Assembly (NCBI GenBank): GCA_024516035.1
Contig: CM044966.1
Location: 16,569,480 to 16,633,479 of the forward strand
Origin: Bactericera cockerelli
Taxonomy: Eukaryota > Arthropoda > Insecta > Hemiptera > Triozidae
Direction of reading: 5' to 3'
Length of the DNA stretch: 64,000 bases
The notes under the pieces are model-generated. The model worked only from the letters and a program-made list of their open reading frames with translations. It did not search any database and had not been told where the DNA came from. The translations under genes were made by a program, and so were the position numbers. Below, one piece after another: positions 11,061 to 21,494 of this stretch (position 1 is the stretch's first letter; the number at the start of each line of letters is the position of its first letter).

Positions 11061-11185
11061 AATTTTTCCACAAATCCAGGAAACTTTGCCAAGAATTTTC
11101 CATTCCAATAGAAAATCCTGCTAATGCATTTTAAAGTCTTTTTGAATCTTCTTTCTTCTTCCCTATTATGAGAATCATTACCAGC

Positions 11186-11252
11186 ACCGACCTCAGTAGC
11201 TTCATCAATAAGACGGCGGACTTGTAACCTGGAGGTCGGTGGTTCGAGTACC
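11186..11252 (+). repeat. tRNA-headed SINE head, family B
   Basis: ACCGACCTCAGTAGCTTCAT, GGCGGACTTGTAACCTGGAG and GTCGGTGGTTCGAGTACC. The family B tail is missing because a family I head begins at once. Confidence 0.8.
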
Positions 11253-11352
11253 ATGACTAGCCTCCGTGGCGTAATGAGTGTGACTACTGTCGTGTTCCAG
11301 AGATCCTGAGTTCGATTCTGTGTGTGTCAGAATTTTCAATAATAATAATACC
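11249..11352 (+). repeat. tRNA-headed SINE, family I (truncated)
   Basis: TAGCCTCCGTGGCGTAATGA, GACTACTGTCGTGTTCCAGA and TCCTGAGTTCGATTCTG match the head of the family I copies at 25459 and 62275, then end in AATAATAATA. Confidence 0.75.
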
Positions 11353-11574
11353 GGGTGTACCGGTTCATTTATTAACGAGCATCAGAGTTCTTTGTACAAT
11401 ATAACAATATTTGTAACAAAACTCAATCGAGATGCACAATTTTCTGACAAAAATTCCATTACCTATCATCATGTTAAAGATATTGTAAGGTTGGCATTCC
11501 CTGCCTAAACCAAAAAGAAATTCAGACGTAGCTTGATCAAGAATACGGTGGACTTGCAACCAGGAGCTATATTT

Positions 11575-11832
11575 CCTTCTCTAACTCTATCATTTGTGTT
11601 ATTTCAGTCAAGTCCCTTTGCGAAGTTCGGGTAAATAGCGAGTTATCTAAAACTGTCTCTCTCTACAACTCTCTCTCTCTCTCTATCGCTCTCTCTCTCT
11701 CACACACACACACTCTATCTCTCTCTCTTTCTTTATCTCCCTCCTATCTCTAACATTTGTGTTATTTCAGTCCCGCGTTGCGAAGTACGGATAAACAGCG
11801 AGTTATCTATAACTCTCTCTCTCTCTCAATTC
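11575..11832. repeat. 170-bp tandem duplication with CT tract
   Basis: CATTTGTGTTATTTCAGTC followed by GCGAAGT(T/A)CGG and AGCGAGTTATCTA occurs at about 11588 and 11753. (TC)n and (CA)n runs separate the copies. Confidence 0.8.
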
Positions 11833-12117
11833 TGGCAAGGTTTAGCTTACTTTTCTTTCTAAAGAAGCTTTCCCGTGTTCCTCACATGTGAGTTGACAAC
11901 ATCATCCCCGCTTACAGGGATTTTCTTTCTAAATTCTCCCATACTCCTGATCCATATCTCTCTCTCTCTCTCTCTCTTTCTTTCTTATTCCTTCTCTGTT
12001 GTTGTTGTAGCCAGCATGGCTACATCTGGAAGGGTAAGTGATGGTCTCCAGCCAACTTTATTTCTTGGCTAAAGTTGGCTCGTACTGAACCACATATTTC
12101 AATGTGCGATCAACCAT
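11833..12117. other. CT-containing spacer
   Basis: Contains (TC)n at 11955-11985 and GTTGTTGTTG near 12000. No credible gene. Confidence 0.4.
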
Positions 12118-12260
12118 CATGAGGAATTGGACTTTTCTTGCAGGAAACTGCAAGCTAGCCTGGCTTGTAAGGGTTGGCTAGTCAGTTCTCTGTTTATAGT
12201 CCTCTAGCGAGTCACTGTTCTTCTCCCTGTTTAGCGTCTACCAGCCAAACTTCTCTGTAT
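12118..12260. repeat. interspersed repeat with AAGCTAGCCTGGCTTG
   Basis: GGAAACTGCAAGCTAGCCTG and GCTTGTAAGGGTTGGCTA match, in reverse complement, the stretch at about 51235-51290. Two copies in the window make it an interspersed repeat of unknown class. Confidence 0.6.
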
Positions 12261-12452
12261 TCATCTTATTATTTCGAGGAAGTTACATTTTTTTTTTTTG
12301 ATTCTAAGTTAATAGTGAGGAGACATTTCAGTCTATCTCACTAAAACTATAACTAGTATGTTAAAATTAATTGTTTAAAAATTTCCGCACAAGATGACAA
12401 GTTTGCAGGATCACACTCTTCTGGATAGTTGTTTCTACAGAGTTATTAGTTA

Positions 12453-12610
12453 TTATTATTATTAATATTATTATTTAACACTTTATTGGTAAACTACAAT
12501 TCATGATGCATTCTGCAACATAGGTCATGAAATAAAAAGAACTCACTAGAATATGTAGTGAACCAAGGGGCGAGGTTTTTAAGCCTGTGGCTTTCTCATC
12601 CACCGAACCC
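12453..12610 (-). repeat. variant stem-loop repeat
   Basis: Minus-strand order is GGGTTCGGTGGATGAG, then stem AAAGCC, loop ACA, stem GGCTT, then CCTCGCCCC. A tail of about 110 bp follows, ending in (AAT)n. It has the layout of family A but different stem bases. Confidence 0.65.
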
Positions 12611-12797
12611 AAATCTCTCTCTCTCTCCCTCCCTTCCTCTCTCTCTCTGGGAAAGATGGGGAAAAATATGCGCAGAGAGGGAGTTAGAGAGAGAGAGAGA
12701 GAGATATGTGAGACATTATTGATGAAACCTGTGCCTAATGAAATGCAAAGAATTGATGGGGGAGGAGAGACAAAGGAAAAGATAAGAATGATAAAAT

Positions 12798-12829
<32 letters not shown>

Positions 12830-13308
12830 TGGAAAGCAGAGGGTGGAGATTAGGTGGGAGGAGGGGAGATAACTGAGAAGAGAAAATGTGCGAATCATGA
12901 TGAAAATCTTACACCTGACATCTAGTTCTAATCTGTCTCCTTTCCCCTATTCTTCTTCCCTATCTATCCCTCTCTCTATCTCTCTCTTGCTCTCTCTTTC
13001 TCTTTCTCTCCCCCACTCTTTGATTATTCTTCTCTCTCTACTCCCATAGATCAATTCTTTGCATTTCATTAGGCACAGGTTTCATCAATAATGTCTCACA
13101 GAGCTCTTTCTTTTCTCTTTTTCTCTCTCTCTGCCTCTATTTCTAATCTCTTTCTATTTATTTCTCTCTCACTCTCTCTCTTTTCGTAGACTTTCTCTTT
13201 CTCTCTCTATATCTAACGTATTCTATTTCTCACTGACTCTCTCCCTCACATCTTACATACTTACATTATTCATCATACTGTACAGAGAAGATTAAGAAAT
13301 GGGAAGAC

Positions 13309-13341
<33 letters not shown>

Positions 13342-13870
13342 GAAAGCGAGAGAGAGAGAGGTGTTATAGAAAAGAGAGAGAGGAAATAAAGAGAAAGAAA
13401 GGGAATGAAATAGAGAGAGAGAGAGAGAGGGAGAAAGAGAGAGGTAAAAGAAGGGAAAGGGAAAGAGAGAGAGAAAGAGAGAGATAAATAATGTGCAGAT
13501 CATGATGACATTCTTATACATACCTGCCTGATATCTCCTTTTAATCTTCAACTGCCAGCCTCTCTTTCTTATCCCCTCTGTCTCTCTCTCTCTCCTTCTC
13601 CCTCTTTCTATCTCTATCTCTCTTTTTTCCTCTCTCTGTCTCTCTCTCTCTCCTTCTCCCTCTTTCTATCTCTATCTCTCTTTTTTCCTCTCTCTGTCTA
13701 TCTCTCCTTCTCCCTTTCTCTCTCTCTCCCTCTTTCTCCGTCTCTCTTCTTCTCCCTTTTTCTTTCTTTCTCTCTCTTTCCCCTATAATACATGCTGTCT
13801 CCTGCATGCATTTGTACAATCAGTCATTTTCTTCCTTCCTCTTCCTCTCTCTCTCTCACTCTCTCTCTCT
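12611..13870. repeat. GA/CT polypurine-polypyrimidine region
   Basis: Alternating GA-rich and CT-rich blocks on the same strand. It includes a perfect 51-bp inverted pair (12707-12757 and 13050-13100) and a diverged direct repeat, ATCATGATGA(A/C)(A/T)(A/T)(T/C)TTA, at about 12894 and 13499. All Arg/Glu or Ser/Leu-rich ORFs here (for example 13299-13487, 13541-13819) are low-complexity. Confidence 0.92.
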
Positions 13871-13984
13871 AGCTCTCTCTTGCGTGTTTCCTATCCTTGT
13901 CACTCTGATGGTGATTTATCACGTTTAAGAAGAAGAAGATAAAGAAAAAAAGAAGAAGAAATTTCTTGGAAATAATAAACAAGG

Positions 13985-14040
13985 AAAAGAGAATAAAAGT
14001 ACAAGCGGAAGGTCGCGGGTTCGATCCCCACAGTCGACTT
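13985..14040 (+). repeat. tRNA-like B-box fragment
   Basis: AAGCGGAAGGTCGCGGGTTC then GATCCCCACAGTCGAC resembles the T-arm half of a tRNA. No A-box half or cloverleaf can be built upstream, so it is probably the remnant of a SINE. Confidence 0.6.
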
Positions 14041-14205
14041 TTTATTCTAGATTTAGTTACATTTTTTTTTTCTTCCCTATTGATTGTGGAAATGGAAATT
14101 TTCAACTTTTTAGAATACAAAGAATCCTACATTTTTATGCTAAAATTCAAATTTCCTTTACAATATCCCCGAACACTCGCGGATTTTCCATAAGAATTCT
14201 GACTC

Positions 14206-14248
14206 AAACACTCGAGTCAATATTATTTGAATATTGACTCGAGTGTTT
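14206..14248. repeat. perfect 19-bp-arm hairpin flanked by direct repeats
   Basis: AAACACTCGAGTCAATATT and its exact reverse complement are separated by 5 bases. The flanks GATTTTCCATAAGAATTC (left) and GAGTTTTCCATAAGAGTTC (right) are direct repeats. Confidence 0.9.
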
Positions 14249-14249
14249 C

Positions 14250-15021
14250 AACATCTCCGAGTTTTCCATAAGAGTTCAGACTTAAGTCAGCAACTCCGCA
14301 GAGTAGAGTCAGCAGACATTCAGTCTTCATCAAGCACAGGTGGTGAGAGGTGTGTGCTTGTTTGTTTCAAAACTTTTAATAAATTTCCGCGAAAGTTTTT
14401 CGATGTTTTGAACATCGAAACGTTGCATAGCGCTGTTTGCCAACAAAAAAAATCGTTGTGTTCTTTTTCGATGATATAATTTTTAAAAAAATTGGAGATA
14501 ATTAATAATACTAATTCTTATTTTTTTTTTTCACAAAACCTAAAAAAAACATCTCTAAGGACATCTTCCCGAGGCAGTGTACTCGGCACTGAGGCAACAT
14601 TACCTCTTTGATCAGCGAAACTAAGCCTTTGCCTGAAAAGATAATTACATAATTAATATTATTTAGAATGTTTTTTAAACCCAATTAGTGCATGATGGTT
14701 AAATTTATTAGTGAGCTTCATTTACCTCCGTCCTATAATTTCACAATTTTTATACCCTAGTACCTTTAAAAAAAATCAATTTCTAATACCTTACATTTAA
14801 AGAAAGTATTATTTAATCTATAATTTCATTAATATTTAAAGAAGGTATTATTTAATCTATAATTTTTATTAATCAATTATTAAACATTTTTTGTAATTAT
14901 AGTGCAGTGAATAATGATTTAAAATGAGAGTGTCCAATTCTAAGCTTCGGATCCCTGGATGTTGGCGTTGAGATTCTTCATTGAAAGCAAAGGTACATTA
15001 TTTTATAAGTTTAGGTACATA
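14250..15021. other. AT-rich spacer
   Basis: Contains a short hairpin CGATGTTTTGAACATCG near 14400 and a 40-bp direct duplication around TATTATTTAATCTATAATTT (14806-14870). No gene recognised. Confidence 0.45.
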
Positions 15022-15029
15022 CTATAGAT

Positions 15030-15375
15030 CAGGGGTGCCCAACCTTTACAGAAGAAGATCTACTATAAAGTATCAGATAATCAACGCGATCGACCCCCCC
15101 CCCCCCCCCCTAAGGATTCAATGTTCATTGTAGGTTTAAATGGGTTAATGAAGAATTCAACCAAAATTATTTCCAGGTTCAAGAAGTCACGAAACCTCCT
15201 TTTAATTATCATGAGTTAAGGAAGGAGATCTGGGATTTTCACTTGTGTGAGATGCCAGAAAACCTCGTTCACAATTATTTTGTACTTTAGAGATCTAGAC
15301 TTTTAAAACGTGATCTCACCTCTCTGGACGTGATCGACCCAAAATCACTGCGCGATCGACTGGTGGGCAGCCCTG
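15030..15375. mobile_element. non-autonomous hAT-like element
   Basis: Terminal inverted repeats CAGGGGTGCCCAACC (left) and GGTGGGCAGCCCTG (right) are flanked by 8-bp near-duplicate targets, CTATAGAT (15022-15029) and CTATGGAT (15376-15383). 8-bp target duplications and CAGGG termini are typical of hAT elements. The inside holds a C18-19 run (about 15093) and repeated CGCGATCGAC words but no intact transposase. Confidence 0.85.
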
Positions 15376-15799
15376 CTATGGATAGAGAATCGTTCCAACT
15401 TCTTGTCAAAGATGTGGGACGACTTTTGAACTTTAATCCTGTTTCACAATTTGGCCCCTAAATATCTTGTGCAGTTCTGTTGAGGTTTATAAACAGAAAG
15501 AATCCACATTTGCAATCGTAATTCATAAATATCTTACTGTACATTATTACAATTTTATGTTCTTTTTTATATTTTGACACCGGAACTTCAACATCATTAA
15601 ATTGCAACAACAAAAAACAAGCACAAAACATTTCTACTTATTATTTTTATGCGTGGGAGTTTTAAGAGAAATAAAATTCTGTTTATGAGTTGTTATTAAT
15701 GTTGCATTGACCAAAATTCGACCATGGAAATACATTAGGTAACTGGATTACAAAAAAACTACAAGGTTGGGTATTTTTTTTTACATTATTTATTTAATT

Positions 15800-16014
15800 T
15801 GGGTTTACCGTCGTTTTCACCTGCATGGTCATATCACGACGGAGGTTTTACACTCCATTCGCAGGAAACTCACAAACCTGCTACCCACATTAACCTCACC
15901 CAGCCTGGGTTGGGCCGAAATGCCAGCATCACGAAGTCTTCACCTCGCTGGACGTTGCTAAATTTCGGTGATCCTACGAGAACCGGTGCATTGAACGCGC
16001 CATCTACGCTTTGA
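15800..16014 (-). repeat. 5S-headed SINE
   Basis: The minus strand starts with a 5S-like head: GCGTTCAATGCACCGGTTCT, CGTAGGATCACCGAAATTTA, GCAACGTCCAGCGAGG. It continues into the body GGCCCAACCCAGGCTGGGTG, AGGTTAATGTGGGTAGCAGG, TTTCCTGCGAATGGAG and ends CATGCAGGTGAAAACGACGG. The real 5S genes at 46949 and 47332 share the head order and spacing. Confidence 0.85.
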
Positions 16015-16019
16015 GTATT

Positions 16020-16330
16020 ACTTCTGAGAAATTTCTAATATTAGAAGTCGGAAGTATTGTATTCGTTTTTGTTAAAAAAAAAATATTTTTTTGCTCCGAT
16101 TTCATTTTTTTTTTAATCGCTTACAAAATTTACTTGACTAAAATAAACATTTTTACTCTGTGTACTGTACACTCAGCTCTCGTTCCGTCACCGAAGTCAA
16201 GAAACGTCAAGCGAGACTAGGACTTGGTAGGTGACCATGACCATTCAAATTTGAACCCTCGTGATGATGTTAAAGTGGATAGTTGGTTAGTAAGGCTTCA
16301 GTGAATGGAGGTTAAAACCTCCCCTTCTCT
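16020..16330 (+). repeat. 5S-like repeat with upstream AAATCGG block
   Basis: AATATTAGAAGTCGGAAGTA then TTGCTCCGATTTCATTTT leads into CTCTCGTTCCGTCACCGAAG, AAACGTCAAGCGAGACTAGG and ACTTGGTAGGTGACC, a 5S-like order. The same upstream block also precedes the 5S-like stretch at 9165. Confidence 0.75.
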
Positions 16331-16354
16331 TCTCCTCCAATTTATATCAAATGC

Positions 16355-16512
16355 GTGCCAGCGTCGATGGCGCGTTGAATGCACCGGCGTTCCGGCCCAA
16401 CCCAGGGTGGGTGAGGTCAATGTGGGTAGCAGGTTTGTAAGTTTCCTGCGAATGGAGGGAAAACCCCCGTCGTGTTTTACCATGCAGTTGAAAAACGACG
16501 TTAAACTCTAAC
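16355..16512 (+). repeat. 5S-headed SINE with deleted head
   Basis: GATGGCGCGTTGAATGCACC is joined directly to GTTCCGGCCCAACCCAGG and the usual body (AATGTGGGTAGCAGG, CCTGCGAATGGAGGG, CATGCAGTTGAAAAACGACG). The middle of the 5S part is missing. Confidence 0.8.
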
Positions 16513-17370
16513 AAAACAAACAAATATCAAATTTGTGTCTATTGTGTCAATCGCATTAAGTCATGTTACGAACAGCAAATAATTTAATCATGTTTTTCAT
16601 CGCTTGTTTGTACGAGGTCATAGTGTTGTACTGTATTTCATTTATCATGTAATACTTGTTTCTATGTGAATCGGGGTTGTCCCGTTAAACATGTACAATT
16701 ATTTATACAACTAACTAAAAGCCGGCACGTTTGACGGTGGTTTAGGGGGGTCAACTCACATGAAAATTTCAATATCTGTTACCATTTGGGCTGTGGTATT
16801 GAAAAGAGACAACCCCTAAGAGGACATAGCCAGCACGGATTTGAGTTTCATATAAATGTTTATACAATATTAAATCATTAGGAGGTAAGTAAAATGATTA
16901 GAAGTGTGTACATTGAACCTAATTCAAGTCTTGTTGTTAATATTTTATGTGATGTAAATACCAAGATTTAGATATTAAAGTACTTCCGATCGGTATACTT
17001 CAATCAACTGGAAAGCAGTAGGTTTATTTGGTAAACAGTTAATTCGTTATAAATCTCATTCAACATCCGTATTAAAATTACCTACCAATCTTTCCCACGG
17101 TATATTACAGTAATAACATTGGCATTTATGTATTTCTACTTAGATATGTAAAGATGTATGTGGGTATGTATTAAAATAATAATAATATGTGTACCTAATG
17201 TGTATTTATTTTGAGGTTTAGAAACGGCATTCCAGTAATGTTTTATATCTCCAGTATTTATTGTTTTTGAATGAATAAGATTTTTTTTAAAACTTTATTA
17301 GATGACTTACCTAATAGGAGGCCCAGATTTTTTGTGTGAAGATATCAGATATGGATAGTTTGGGTAGGCA
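16513..17370. other. AT-rich spacer
   Basis: No repeat or gene recognised apart from short AATAAT runs. Confidence 0.4.
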
Positions 17371-17389
17371 TTTGGATCCTTTTCAAACT

Positions 17390-17720
17390 GATTCTTAAAC
17401 TGATGACACTAGTTCCCTGGTCTCTTGGTCAAATGCTAGTTTGGGATAGCACATGTGTCAACACTCTAGCAGATACCTATGTGCCACAGACCAGTCGTAC
17501 AGTTGGTGCTGCAGCAGAAAAAGCGGTCAGGAGAAAAAATGCCTCTTACAGTTTCATCACCGAGACAAATTACAACTTTGTTCCCCTGGCATGTGAGACA
17601 ATGGGCCCCTGGAGCAAAGAGATGAAGAGCTTTTTTCAAAACTGTTGGTAATGGCTTGGTTCGTCTCACTGGCAATAGGGCCGCTAAGTCTATCTCCTGT
17701 GATTTTTGTATGAATTGCCT
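17390..17720 (+). pseudogene. degenerate transposon-associated protein fragment (WDVT...DTLA family)
   Basis: The frame from about 17400 reads LVPWSLGQMLVWDSTCVNTL, then DTYVPQTS, GAAAEKAVRRKNASY, FVPLACETMGPWS. This is the pattern (R)PDGxTLxPW, VWDxTCxDTLAxSY, GAAAExAxxRKxxKY, FxPxAxETxG seen in the C-terminal part of a protein family common near reverse-transcriptase genes in invertebrates. It stops at 17651. The next conserved block (VxLTGNRAAKS) continues in another frame to about 17700, so there is a frameshift. No RT domain is found upstream. I regard it as a dead fragment. The family's biochemical role is not known to me. Confidence 0.7.
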
Positions 17721-17939
17721 TTTAAATAAAAATAAAATATAATTTTTCATCCTATGATTTTTTGGTAGAAAAACTAAAAATTCCAAAAATCCTTAAAAAT
17801 GGGATTGAGTTAGGAATAATTCGGGATGAATTGGGATTTACTTATGAATAATAATTACAAGGAATTAGTGACCAATAGATTTCGCTCTCAACAAGACTTA
17901 AGGCTTATCCGGGATGAGTTTTAAAACTTCAAACTGTCT

Positions 17940-17985
17940 GGAAAATAAGTATCAAATGTTGTACCAAAACTTTGATACTTATTTT
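17940..17985. repeat. short inverted repeat
   Basis: AAGTATCAAA and TTTGATACTT pair around GTTGTACCAAAAC. Confidence 0.75.
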
Positions 17986-18110
17986 CAAAATAGATAATAT
18001 TATATATCCTCCAAAAGTTTTTTTTTTTTTTCAAACCTTCATATTATTAACAAACTTTTTTTTTCTGCTTCTCTCTCCCGCTTTGAAAAAAGTTCAAGTT
18101 CGATATTGCC

Positions 18111-18115
<5 letters not shown>

Positions 18116-18182
<67 letters not shown>
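18116..18182. repeat. (GA)n microsatellite
   Basis: About 33 GA units. The Arg/Glu and Leu/Ser ORFs across it are artefacts. Confidence 0.97.
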
Positions 18183-18185
<3 letters not shown>

Positions 18186-18282
18186 TCAGGAAGAAGAAAA
18201 ATTGTCCGGAGAAGCGGCTCTTACATAATATTTTCAAGGTTTCAAATGTTAAATAACACCGTGCATTGGTAGTCATTTAAGG

Positions 18283-18500
18283 TTAAGGCGTTATGCTGGT
18301 TAAGGCGTTATGCTGTTATTCCAGGTAACGTAGAGATCTGTTGGTTCGCATCTCGCCCAGTGCATGAATAATTTTCGCCCATTTATTTAAGTATCTGACC
18401 ACATAGGTATAATAATAAGACTCTGAGGGTTAGGTGGTAGAGAATGCGTTAAGCATTTATGTCGCCTGGTGGTTACCTTCCACTAATGGGTATTATCATG
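18283..18500 (+). repeat. tRNA-headed SINE, family C
   Basis: GGTTAAGGCGTTATGCTGTT, TTCCAGGTAACGTAGAGATC and GGTTCGCATCTCGCCCAG form the head. GTGCATGAATAATTTT follows. The tail carries GGGTTAGGTGGTAGAGAATG, C-GTTAA-GCATT and GTCGCCTGGTGGTTACC. Confidence 0.88.
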
Positions 18501-18759
18501 GTTTCCGGTAGTGAATGAACGTAGAACTGCGGCTAGTTCTATGAGGCATGGCCTGATGTTAAGAAATATCAACCTTTGACACAGCAAATGGGGTATCAAA
18601 ATCGATACCAAAGTTCATAGGGTATATTATATTTGATTTATTTGTACGTACGTACATGTTTTATATACGTTTGTATCTGCGATTATTTATCAATGACGAC
18701 ATCCTTAGTTTGGAAAATAGAAAAGCTCTAGTCCGAATTTTAAATGATCGGAAAATGGT
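18501..18759. other. spacer
   Basis: No gene or repeat recognised. Confidence 0.35.
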
Positions 18760-19745
18760 GTGAGTACAGATAAAATTATGTCGAGAAATTCTACCAAAAT
18801 TTCCCACAATACCTAATGTCTACCTCATATTTGGTAAGCTATAGTTAAATCATAAGGTATCTAGAATTCTCAATAAGCCAAGAATGGTGAGTAAAGATAA
18901 AATTATGTTGAGAAGTTTTACCAAACTTTCAACGTCTTCTAATTCGCCGAAAATCCCAACGTGTCCACATCAGTTACTGCTCTTAAGGGTGTCAACATTA
19001 TATCCCTTATTTTCTTCTTATTTTGGAAAGCAAGAAATATCTAATCAGAAATTTCAGTGAGCCCAGAATAGTGAGTAAAGATAAAATTATGTTGAGAAAT
19101 TTTACCAAACTTTCAACGTCTTCTAATTCGCCGAAAATCCCAATGTGTCCACAGTTACTGCTCTTAAGGGTGTCAACCTTGTATCCCTTCTTGTGTTTGG
19201 AAAGCGGGAAATATCTAATCAGAAATTTCAGTGAGCCCAGAATAGTGAGTAAAGATAAAATTATGTTGAAAATTTCCACCAAACTCTTAACGTCTTCTAA
19301 TTCGCCGAAAATCCCAATGTGTCCACATCAGTTACTGCTCTTAAGGGTGTCAACATTAATCCCTTATTTTCTTCTTATTTTGGAAAGCAAGAAATATCTA
19401 ATCAGAAATTTCAGTGAGCCCAGAATAGTGAGTAAAGATAAAATTATGTTGAGAAATTTTACCAAACTTTCAACGTCTTCTAATTCGCCGAAAATCCCAA
19501 TGTGTCCACAGTTACTGCTCTTAAGGGTGTCAACCTTGTATCCCTTCTTGTGTTTGGAAAGCGGGAAATATCTAATCAGAAATTTCAGTGAGCCCAGAAT
19601 AGTGAGTAAAGATAAAATTATGTTGAGAAGTTTTACCAAACTTTCAACGTCTTCTAATTCGCCTGAAATCCCAATGTGTCCACAGTTACTGCTCTTAAGG
19701 GTGTCAACCTTGTATCCCTTCTTGTGTTTGGAAAGCGGGAAATCT
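18760..19745. repeat. higher-order tandem array, about 357-bp dimer
   Basis: CTAATTCGCC occurs at 18939, 19123, 19297, 19480 and 19654, so steps alternate 184, 174, 183, 174. The odd and even units differ: one has TATCCCTTATTTTCTTCTTA, the other TATCCCTTCTTGTGTTTGG. The dimer of about 357 bp is thus the true repeat. The apparent 267-residue plus-strand ORF (19023-19826) and two 91-residue minus-strand ORFs exactly 357 bp apart (19007, 19364) exist because unit lengths of 174, 183 and 357 are divisible by three. None has a recognised domain and I do not call them genes. Confidence 0.9.
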
Positions 19746-19844
19746 GAAAGTCAAGAGGCATTATCGAAGGGGATAGCGTGTCATTATTTTTCACAGGGAG
19801 TTCACAAAGTTTTTGGGAATTGCTGATTTTTGACCGAACGGTTC

Positions 19845-20335
19845 TTTGTATTTTATAGCACGGGCCTGTAGAATTAGTCGTATTACCAACTCTCCGATTT
19901 GTACAAATGAAGGGGCTTCTGATTTTCGGCCAAACTGTTCTTTTTTTTTTTCTTCTTCTTTTTTTTTTAACTTTGCTTTCTGTTATTTACCTTTTACTTC
20001 CCAAAAATTTCCAATATTAGAAATCGGAAGTACTTTTAAAAGGACGGGCCTGTAGAACTCTCCGATTACGACAGATGAAAGGGCCTCTGATTTTAGCCAA
20101 ACTGTTTTTTTTTTTTTTTTTTTTTCTTTCTTCTTCTTTTTTTTTAACTTCTTCTTCTTTTTTTTTAACTTCGCTTTCAACTGTATGGTCATATCATAAC
20201 ACTGTTCTTTTTTTTACCTTTTACTTCCGATAAATTTCTAATAATATTAGAAATCGGAATACTTTTTAGAAGGCGGGCCTGTAGTATTGGTCGTACTATC
20301 AACTCTCCGATTAGGACAAATGAAGAGACTTCTCA
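19845..20335. repeat. tandem repeat with GGGCCTGTAG core, three copies
   Basis: GGGCCTGTAG(A/T)A lies at 19862, 20046 and 20274. It is followed each time by CAACTCTCCGATT-like sequence, (T/A)CAAATGAA(G)GG and a long T/CTT run, then AAATTTCTAATATTAGAAAT. T-run length explains the spacing differences. Confidence 0.8.
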
Positions 20336-20384
20336 TTCCAGCATTGTTTTGGTGACATTGTTATGTGGTCAAATGAATGAGTAA

Positions 20385-20535
20385 CAAAAAAATGGAAACT
20401 TTTGAAACATCCTATTCCTGTAATAACTTCTGGTAAGAAGACGATTGTTCACTTCTGAAACATCCTATGCCAATAATAACATCTGGTAAGAAGACGATTG
20501 TTCACTTCTGAAACACCCTATGCCTATAATAACTT
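20385..20535. repeat. 60-bp tandem repeat, about 2.5 copies
   Basis: TTCTGAAACATCCTATGCC, AATAATAACATCTGGTAAGA and AGACGATTGTTCAC recur in direct orientation. Confidence 0.85.
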
Positions 20536-20689
20536 CTGTTATCTCGTTGAGAGTTTGGCAAGAAATCTGAAATCTTCCTCCTTCTCCATCATCAACATCA
20601 TCTGCTTCTTATGCTTGTCGTTAATCTTCCATTACCTTATAACTTCTTTTAAAAATTTACTCTTATCATATTCTTTTCTCTCTCTTTTT

Positions 20690-20866
20690 TTTAAGCTTTA
20701 TTAGGAGGACAAAGTACAATGGTAGCAGTATAAAATTAAGAAAAGAAGAAAAAAAAAAAAAAAAAAAAACAAACAAACAAACAAATGACAAAATAAATAA
20801 GTAAAAAAGACAATAACAATAATGTCCTACCTAAAGGGCGGGGTTGTTGCCTGTGGCAATCTCTTC
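20690..20866 (-). repeat. family A repeat with 3' stem-loop
   Basis: The minus strand has GATTGCCACAGGCAACAACC, CCGCCCTTTAGGTAGGACAT and a T-rich tail with TTTGTCCTCCTAATAAAGC. Confidence 0.85.
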
Positions 20867-21250
20867 AAAAGCAATCTCTTCTGCATCTCTTTGTTCTTCT
20901 TCCTCCTCTCCTTTCTCCTGCTCCTTCTTCTCCCTGTTCTTCTCTTTCTTCCTCCTCCTTCCTCTTTCATCCTTCTCTTCTCCTATCCTTCTCTTTCTTC
21001 TTCCATGCTCATCTTTTAGCTCCTCTTCCTCCTCCTTCTACTTCTCTCCTTCTCCTGCTCCTCTTTCACCTCCTCTTCCTCCTCTTTCTCCTATTTCTCC
21101 TCTTCTTTCTCTTTCTCTCCTTCCTCCAAATCATCCTCCTTCTTCCTCTCTCTCCTCATCATCTTCTTCCTTTTCCTTGTCCTTCTCTTCTTATACCTCC
21201 TCCTCCTCCTACTCCTTCAACTCCTTCTTCTTCTCTCTCCTCCTCCTCCC
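20867..21250. repeat. CT/CTTCCTC-rich tract
   Basis: About 380 bp of pyrimidine-rich sequence. The Ser/Leu/Pro ORFs at 20822-21019 and 20844-21290 are low-complexity and start in the adjoining repeat. Confidence 0.9.
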
Positions 21251-21494
21251 ACATTATTTTAAGTACCTCATCATAAATCTCCATACTTAGGGAAACATCA
21301 GGAATCTTGAATATTTAAGATAAGCCTCCCAGTGAAAGTTAATGAATAGTCCTCGCAGTTTCCTGGGTGCATACAAGAAAGAGCTTACCGTGAGAGCTCG
21401 CTGACAGCGGGAACACCAACAAAAAGCCCACCCTTATACAAATTCTGGTCAATAGAATGAAAGAAAAGTGCCCTGCCAGTAGACCTTTATGGCT
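21251..21494. other. spacer
   Basis: Contains TTAAGATAAGCCTCCC near 21315, a possible end of the TTAAGATAAGCC MITE type. Otherwise nothing recognised. Confidence 0.4.

Noticed and set aside
19007..19826. 267-residue plus ORF and 91-residue minus ORFs
   Set aside because: The tandem repeat units of 174, 183 and 357 bp are divisible by three, so frames stay open by chance. The long ORF does not begin with ATG and shows no domain.
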